Below are positions 58,492 to 64,000 of a DNA stretch of 64,000 bases, piece by piece. Numbering within the stretch: position 1 is the stretch's first letter; every line of letters starts with the position of its first letter. Source of the stretch: Echinometra lucunter (lineage: Eukaryota; Echinodermata; Echinoidea; Camarodonta; Echinometridae); the NCBI GenBank assembly GCA_029962745.1, contig CM057169.1, forward strand, positions 18,299,683 to 18,363,682, written 5' to 3'. Under the pieces are notes generated by a model. That model did no database searches, had not been told where the DNA came from, and was given only the letters and a program-made list of their open reading frames with translations. Made by a program: the position numbers and the translations under genes.

Positions 58492-61400
58492 GTTAGCAAC
58501 TAGTCCAGGCCTGCTGAACATTTTTAAAAGTTGAGAGAGGGAAGGGGCTGAGATAAGGTCAGAATTAGCATTCTGTGAATGAGGGTACCATTTTTTGTTG
58601 TTGTTGTTGAAAAATTACTTTAAAAATAAGAAAATATTATACCACTTGGATTTCAGAAGATCAGTGTTGTGCCCCTAAATTTTCCAGGTAGCTGAGCATG
58701 CAAACAAGTATTATTCATTGCAGTTCCTCGGTATTTTGAAACATCTCCTCAACAAGTTGATAACTGGGTGATAAAATCTAGATGTTTGAAATTTTGATTC
58801 TATAGAGTTATATGAAAATAGATAAGCTGCAACCCAAGAATTAGAATTCATGTGTGTTGCACTCAATTGTAGATTGGGTTTAGTGCATTTTTCTCTTGAC
58901 TTTATTCTCCTGTATTTCTTACCAGCACCATGCCAAATATCAACAAGATGCGAGAGGAGGCCCTCTATGGCGTGTTTATAGGCGATTCCCTTTCCATGCC
59001 CGTCCACTGGTACTACGACACAGATGATATCAAGAGAGACTTCAATGGCTGGTTGACTGGATTTGAAGCACCGCGCAAGAGACATCCGACTAGTATCTTG
59101 ACTATTTCTGCAACAGGTAAATTTATTTAGAGTTTTGATTAGAGTCTATATTTGGTTTAGAAGAAACATGTGACCACTGTTGTAACAGTATTTAGCATTT
59201 GGTCGTGATAGGAGTATGAACTCAAATCTCTTTTCCTCAAGAACTTTGCAAGTGTAATGTTCAAGCAATAAGCAATTAAGGAATATAAACTAGTATCTTT
59301 ACTATATCAGCTGCATAAAATTACATTCTGAGCTTGATTGTACATGCAGTTCGTGCATAATTACCCACTCACTGTCATGTCAAGCAACATCTTACTCTTA
59401 TCATTGCAATATCTTACTCTCATCATTGCGATGTCCTCAATAACTTAGTAGATCTAGATCTGTGTGACATATTCTTGCACACGATCGGTATATAGATAAT
59501 ATAAAAGTTATGAAAATCATTGATACCACAACTTCAGGAGTAAATTTAAAGAAATTTAATGGGATTCATCACCAGTATATAATCTTACTTGCAATTCTCG
59601 GCAAGATTTTCAGAAAGTAAATTGAGACCCCTACCTCAAAGATAAACCCGAGTTCTGTGACCTGCAATTACAGTGCGAAAGAAATTGTTTCAAAGTAATT
59701 TGGAAAGGTTGATGTGGAAGTGAATAAAATTGGTGTATACCCTGAGGTTTTTGAATTCTTACAGAGGGAAGAAATAATCTTTAGTTTTGTTGAAAAGCAG
59801 ATGCCATGCACACAGAAATGAGTACGTGGGACTACACAAATGTCTGGGTCAAACACTCAAGCTGTTTTGCGCCATATATTTTGAATATGAGGGCATTTAA
59901 AGAGCAGTCATTTTCAGAGAATATTTCTACTGAGAAAGCAAGCTTCTCTTCAAACTTCTCTGACATCCCTTAATTATCAGCATGTTAAACTATTCTACTC
60001 TTTATCCACTGATTGTGCAGGTGGTGCTGGAAGGTCAACATTCAGTGGAAAGCAGAAGAGTATTATAGGAGATATCATCTTGCATGACAAGCTGCAGTAC
60101 TGGACCAAGAATGATAGATCAGTACACTACCATCAGGGTAAGATAAGGGCCCTGTTTCATGAAACTTGTTATCAGTAACAACTGCCACATTTCTATGACA
60201 AATTTGCTCACAGCCTCTCAGATGCAAGGATTTCAGTAGCTTATAACAGTTACTGTAACTTGTTATTGATAACAAGTTTTATGAAATGGGGCCCAGATTT
60301 TTGCAATCCTACCACTGCCACCAGGACATTTGACAAAAGAGAAATACCAAACAATTCTTAGTAGGGTTCACTAAGTTTAATGCCAAGACTGTGACAAATG
60401 TCACTCGCCACAAGAGGGTGTTAACAGAGATCAACAATATGCAAACATGTATCAAAAAAGGTTACTAAACTATGGTGGTACTTGGACAATCTAGTGATCT
60501 GATCTTGTTCTGGGCTTTATATGGGGTTACCTATAGTTTTTAGGGTAGAATATATAGGGTATAGTTAGATTTAGGATTAGTGTTTGAACTATGGTTAAAG
60601 TTTGACTGTTTAGGTGTTACAAAATGACTGCAGAGCTGAGGTATGTATTGTGTAACCACAAAAACCTGTCACATACCTGTACTCGAATTCTGCTCAGTCC
60701 TTGACACTGTTCTGCTTTAAAAATACAGTTGTTGCACCGATGAAATCTATGTGTTAGATGTGTAAGGTACTTCATTGATGTTTGTATCAAGTGCTTATAC
60801 CACAAATACCTTACTAAACAAATTTGGAACATTTTATTTCCGGCTTGTCAGTGATTTTGGAGACCTGCAACAAAAATTATTATAGGTCTGCCACTGAATC
60901 TCATTTCATTTCTCCACAGCATTTTTAGGTGAAGCATTCTTTTTCAATGTGGGAATGAACTTTTACATAATATTTCTGTTGCTACTTGTTATTATTACTA
61001 AAATCTCCATTAAAAAGTGTTTATGATTTGTAATTTTTGACAGGTATGGCAGCTGGTGATAACACATTGAATGCTCACTGTGCGTTGAGGGCAGCAATTC
61101 AAGCCTCCAGCGACTCAGACGCCTCAGAAGACGCTGTCCTTTCCTCCATCATGACCGACTATGTACGTTTCATGACCACACCCAACACCCACAATGATAC
61201 GTATGCAGAGTCCTTCCAAAGAGAGTTTTTCAAGTGAGTGGAAACAGGTGGAATATCACTTTTGATAAGATGCCTTAATTTACATGGTGTACAGGCTTGA
61301 ACAGGGGTATTTTACATCGTTTAAGTTTTCTTCCCCAGAATTGGCTGTTATTTGATTGATGAATGCCATACACCTCTATATCTTTATCTTCTAACAGGAG

Positions 61401-64000
61401 CTGGGATGCTGCTGGAAGCCCTACCCAACCTGAGGAGATCATGTCATTTGTAGAGAAAAGGGTCAAACGGCTAGAAAACCAACATCTCGATCATAACATT
61501 GATGGTATAGGTGCTCTTGTTCATCCTATTCCTCTTATCATTCAGTGTGCTGATAAACCAGTAGATGTAGCTGCCAAGGTAAGTACTAGATCTGATTTAT
61601 ATGTTTTTATTATGCCTCCACCCCGTAGGTGGTTGCCGGAGGCATTATGTTTTCGGGTCGTCCGTCCGTCCGTCCGTCCATCTGTCTGTCCCGTTTTCGT
61701 TCTCGCGATAACTTAAGAACTGTTTGATGGATTAACTTCCAACTTGGCTCATGTATGTATATGGGAGGGACAATGATCTTATTAGATTTTGGAGTCTCAA
61801 GGTCAAAGGTCAAGGTCATAGAGGTAATAATACACATAAAAATGGCTTGTTCTCGCGATAACTTAAGAACCATCTGACAGATTGGCTTCAAACTTGGCTC
61901 ATGTATGCATATGGAAGGGACAATGATCTGTTTAGATTTTGGGGTCACAGGTCAAAGGTCAAAGGTCATAGAGGTCATTATGTACATAGAAATGGTTCGT
62001 TTTCACCATAACTCAACAACCATTTGACCGATCAACCTCAAACTTGGCACATGTATGCATATGGGAGGGAAAATGATCTGATTCAATTTTGGGGTCTCAA
62101 GGTCAAAGGTTAAAGGTCAAAGGTCATAGAGGTCATTATGTACATAGAAATGGTTCGTTCTCGCGATAATTTAACAACCATTTGATGATCAATTTCAAAC
62201 TTGATTCATCTATGCATATAAGAGGGACAATGTTCTAATTTGAGTTTGGGGTCTCAAGGTCAAAGGTCAAAGGTCATAGAGGTCATTATGTACATAGAAA
62301 TGGTCCGTTCTCGTGATAAATCAACAACCATTTGACAGAGCAGCTTCATACTTGGCACATCTATGCATATGGGAGGGACAATGATGTGATTAGATTTTTG
62401 GGTTTCAAGGTTAAATGTCAAAGGTCATAGAGGTCATTATATACATGAAAATTGCTTGTTCTTGCGATAACTTAACAACTCTGTGATGGTTCATCTCCAA
62501 ACTTGGCTCATGTATGCATATGGAAGTCTCATAATAGTCTCATTAGATTTGGGGTCACAAGGTCAAAGATGTCATTTTATACATGAAAATAAAAAAATTG
62601 ACATGAATGTGCCATATATTTCCGATCTTGCAACGGCGGAGGCATAAATTTCGACCATGCGCGGTCGAGGATCATCTAGTTTTTTAAAGGTGATTGAGAT
62701 GTGGGGCCTTGATTTGCACAGCTGACTGTTTTCATTTCATTGTAATGTCTTATTATCTAGTTATATGTGGAATTGTGAATAGCATCAAAGTCTGGCCATT
62801 TTGAATATTAAATTCTTCAACAATCATCGTTATTGTGACAAAATAATTTTTTTATTAAAAATGCTTTATATTGACTTTAGTGTGGCATGAAATATCATAA
62901 ATAGGATTTACAACTTAGTTAGCATTACCTGTTAATATTTCAGGAAGGAAAGTGTAGCCATTCTTGCAAGTGCCAGAAAGAAAATTTGAAGACATCTAAA
63001 ATTCGACGGAAATATTGTCTTAATGTAATGGCCTCATGCTAATCTCTATACTAAAATTCACTTCACTGCACTCAAGTGTTTAATAATTTGGGCATTATTC
63101 TCTCTGCACTTCTGGTGATTTCTTTTGACCACAGCAAGCAGTCAGACTGACCCGAATGACCCATGCTTCGGTCAACTTGGATCCGTTTGTGGATGTCTAC
63201 GCCCGTACTCTGCATGGTGTCCTCAATGGGGCGAGCCTGAGAGATAAGATCAGCGAAGCACTCATGATGCCACCTATCGGCAATGTTAGGCTACCTATGC
63301 TGTTTGAAGAATACTCCAAGAAAGCAAGAAAGTGAGTGTGATTGTCAAATGATTATCAACAAGATTTATTAATGATTGTTTGTGTATAGATGTACAGTTT
63401 GATTTAAGCTCATTTTCCTTCTGAATCAGGAAAAGGATCATTGATACTTTAGGGGCGTTTTCTGTGTCCTATTATTATTATATATGTTGTACACATATTT
63501 GTAATTTTGAAAGAATTAATAAACCTAAATGTATGACACTAAATACATTTTATTAGACAAAAAAGAAACAAACTTGCAGGGAAGTTTTACACAAAAACAG
63601 TCAAACTTTGATATAGGGGACAACTATATGTAACAGTTTTTGTACTGTCAGTATGTGCAGTGGATTGTGATGGAATCAGACGAAAAGAAGTTTACCTTTC
63701 GGCTATAAATCAGATAAGAAAGAAATGTTAACAGTTCTTTGCTGTTTTCTGTTTGTGTACAGAAATGAGAAGGGCTCAGAGAAGAGGTTAAAAATCCACC
63801 AGGCTCTTATCAGTCACTTTAAACTGTTATAATATTTTTCATGTTCTCTGTGTATGCAAAGGTATGAGAAGGGGTCTGAGAAGAGATTAGAAGTCTACCA
63901 GTCTGCTGTAAGTCAGATGGGACTAGCTTGCTATATCAAAGGAGCCATGACATCCATGTTTTTCCTTGCCTATGAATTCCATGATGACTTTGAGGCTGGT
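58250..64000 (+). CDS. ADP-ribosylglycohydrolase / J1-crystallin-like protein (partial, runs off right edge)
   Basis: Joined: 58250-58491, 58926-59116, 60021-60137, 61044-61233, 61398-61578, 63135-63331, 63862-64000; 1257 bases, 419 codons, no stop. Every junction is phase-consistent. Residues 1-50 are basic then hydrophobic (TLTATASILSWFVV), so a mitochondrial presequence or membrane anchor is likely. The catalytic-type domain starts at Met 83: GDSLSMPVHW (100-109), GMAAGDNTLN (184-193), IDGIGALVHPIPL (281-293), RMTHASVNLDP (314-324), and the final helix entering DDFEAG (414-419). Family enzymes remove ADP-ribose using two metals. The usual DDT is here DNT, so activity is uncertain; J1-crystallins and selenoprotein J of fish and sea urchin belong to the same branch. 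The last metal-site motif lies beyond the edge. Confidence 0.9.
58926..59116 (+). CDS. ADPRH-like gene coding exon 2
   Basis: Acceptor CTCCTGTATTTCTTACCAG, donor ACAG|GTAAAT. Carries EALYGVFIGDSLSMPVHWYY, the N-terminal signature of the family, with Asp in GDS. Confidence 0.95.
60021..60137 (+). CDS. ADPRH-like gene coding exon 3
   Basis: GGAGRSTFSG to KNDRSVHYHQ, phases 1 and 1, acceptor GATTGTGCAG, donor GTAAGA. Confidence 0.92.
60147..60294. mobile_element. Short MITE, GGGCCC-ended, in ADPRH-like intron
   Basis: GGGCCCTGTTTCATGAAACTT at the left, its near-complement AAGTTTTATGAAATGGGGCCC at the right, with TGTTATCAGTAACAA inverted inside. It sits 9 bases after a splice donor. Confidence 0.85.
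61044..61233 (+). CDS. ADPRH-like gene coding exon 4 with DNT motif
   Basis: GMAAGDNTLNAHCALRAAI stands where canonical ADP-ribosylhydrolases have the metal-binding (S/T)DDT motif. Donor CAA|GTGAGT, phase 2. Confidence 0.94.
61398..61578 (+). CDS. ADPRH-like gene coding exon 5
   Basis: SWDAAGSPTQPEEIMSFVEK through IDGIGALVHPIPLII, a conserved helix. Donor GTAAGT. Element C starts 32 bases after the donor. Confidence 0.94.
61610..62680. mobile_element. Tandem-core element C, reverse orientation, Helitron-like end
   Basis: The tips TTATGCCTCCACC (61610) and GGCGGAGGCATAA (62635-62647) are inverted repeats. A CGTCCGTC microsatellite lies at 61659-61680, near the left tip, and a core of ~150-bp units follows (TCTCGCGATA at 61701, 61851, 62159). 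Beyond the right tip come a 6-bp-stem hairpin TCGACC..GGTCGA (62651-62668) and CTAG-T eight bases later, as at Helitron 3' ends. AGGTCA motifs are on the plus strand, opposite to A and B. Confidence 0.8.
62690..63134. other. Intron sequence, nothing recognised
   Basis: AT-rich remainder of the ADPRH-like intron between element C and exon 6. Confidence 0.5.
63135..63331 (+). CDS. ADPRH-like gene coding exon 6
   Basis: AVRLTRMTHASVNLDPFVD, with the conserved TH, to EEYSKKAR. Acceptor TTTTGACCACAG, donor GTGAGT, phase 2. Confidence 0.94.
63655..63715 (+). pseudogene. Most decayed duplicate of ADPRH-like exon 7
   Basis: AGAAGT.TACC..TC.GCT.TAA.TCAGAT aligns with the true exon at about 80% over 30 bases, without a usable acceptor and with an in-frame TAA. 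Confidence 0.5.
63763..63831 (+). pseudogene. Duplicate of ADPRH-like exon 7 with premature stop
   Basis: It has an acceptor GTGTACAG. If spliced from 63331 it reads K|NEKGSEKRLKIHQALISHF and ends at TAA after about 23 codons. Similarity to exon 7 is strong over the first ~55 bases. Use of this exon would truncate the protein. Confidence 0.65.
63862..64000 (+). CDS. ADPRH-like gene coding exon 7, cut by the window edge
   Basis: Acceptor TATGCAAAG; K|YEKGSEKRLEVYQSAVSQ to YEFHDDFEAG. Open at the right edge. Two degenerate copies of its start lie in the preceding 210 bases. Confidence 0.9.

Overview
The window is eukaryotic, AT-rich and intron-dense DNA from a marine invertebrate. The best guess is an echinoderm, probably a sea urchin. 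The evidence is a cyclin B3 gene in many small phase-matched exons, an ADP-ribosylglycohydrolase/J1-crystallin-like gene, large introns full of short TIR elements, tRNA-derived SINEs and tandem repeats, and a background rich in the palindrome ACATGT. The species call is an inference from style; no single base proves it. Most open frames in this window are chance.

Layout. (1) 1-19.9 kb: the 5' part of a minus-strand LHFPL-family tetraspan gene. Coding exon 1 (19614-19678) joins in frame, across an 18.7-kb intron, to coding exon 2 (354-868); the rest lies off the left edge. (2) 19.9-39.9 kb: mostly repeats, with one unassigned candidate exon near 34.7-34.9 kb (minus). (3) 39.9-53.9 kb: a complete minus-strand cyclin B3 gene, 11 coding exons, modelled at 451 aa, with a CCAAT/CHR-type cell-cycle promoter just upstream. 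(4) 56.7-64.0 kb: a plus-strand ADP-ribosylglycohydrolase-like gene (promoter, noncoding exon, seven coding exons, 419 codons in frame up to the right edge), divergently arranged from cyclin B3. The last visible exon is preceded by two decayed duplicates of itself.

Repeats. Five copies of a ~415-bp TTAA-flanked MITE (piggyBac-like signature). Three larger elements (21.6-23.3, 49.5-51.3 and 61.6-62.7 kb) with one shared architecture: inverted termini, a core of 150-161-bp tandem units and a GACG/CGTC-rich microsatellite. This matches the pearl/Helentron-associated type. Each core unit carries AGGTCA direct repeats, so the elements carry arrays of nuclear-receptor-like DR1 motifs. There is also a hAT MITE with a perfect 8-bp target duplication, a near-perfect 260-bp-arm hairpin element, Tc1/mariner-like MITEs, a 98-bp satellite, a LINE 3' fragment, three SINEs, many GA tracts and poly(G) tracts.

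The three genes have no evident shared pathway. Exon borders were set by reading GT/AG sites and checking that phases match across every junction; no transcript evidence was available.
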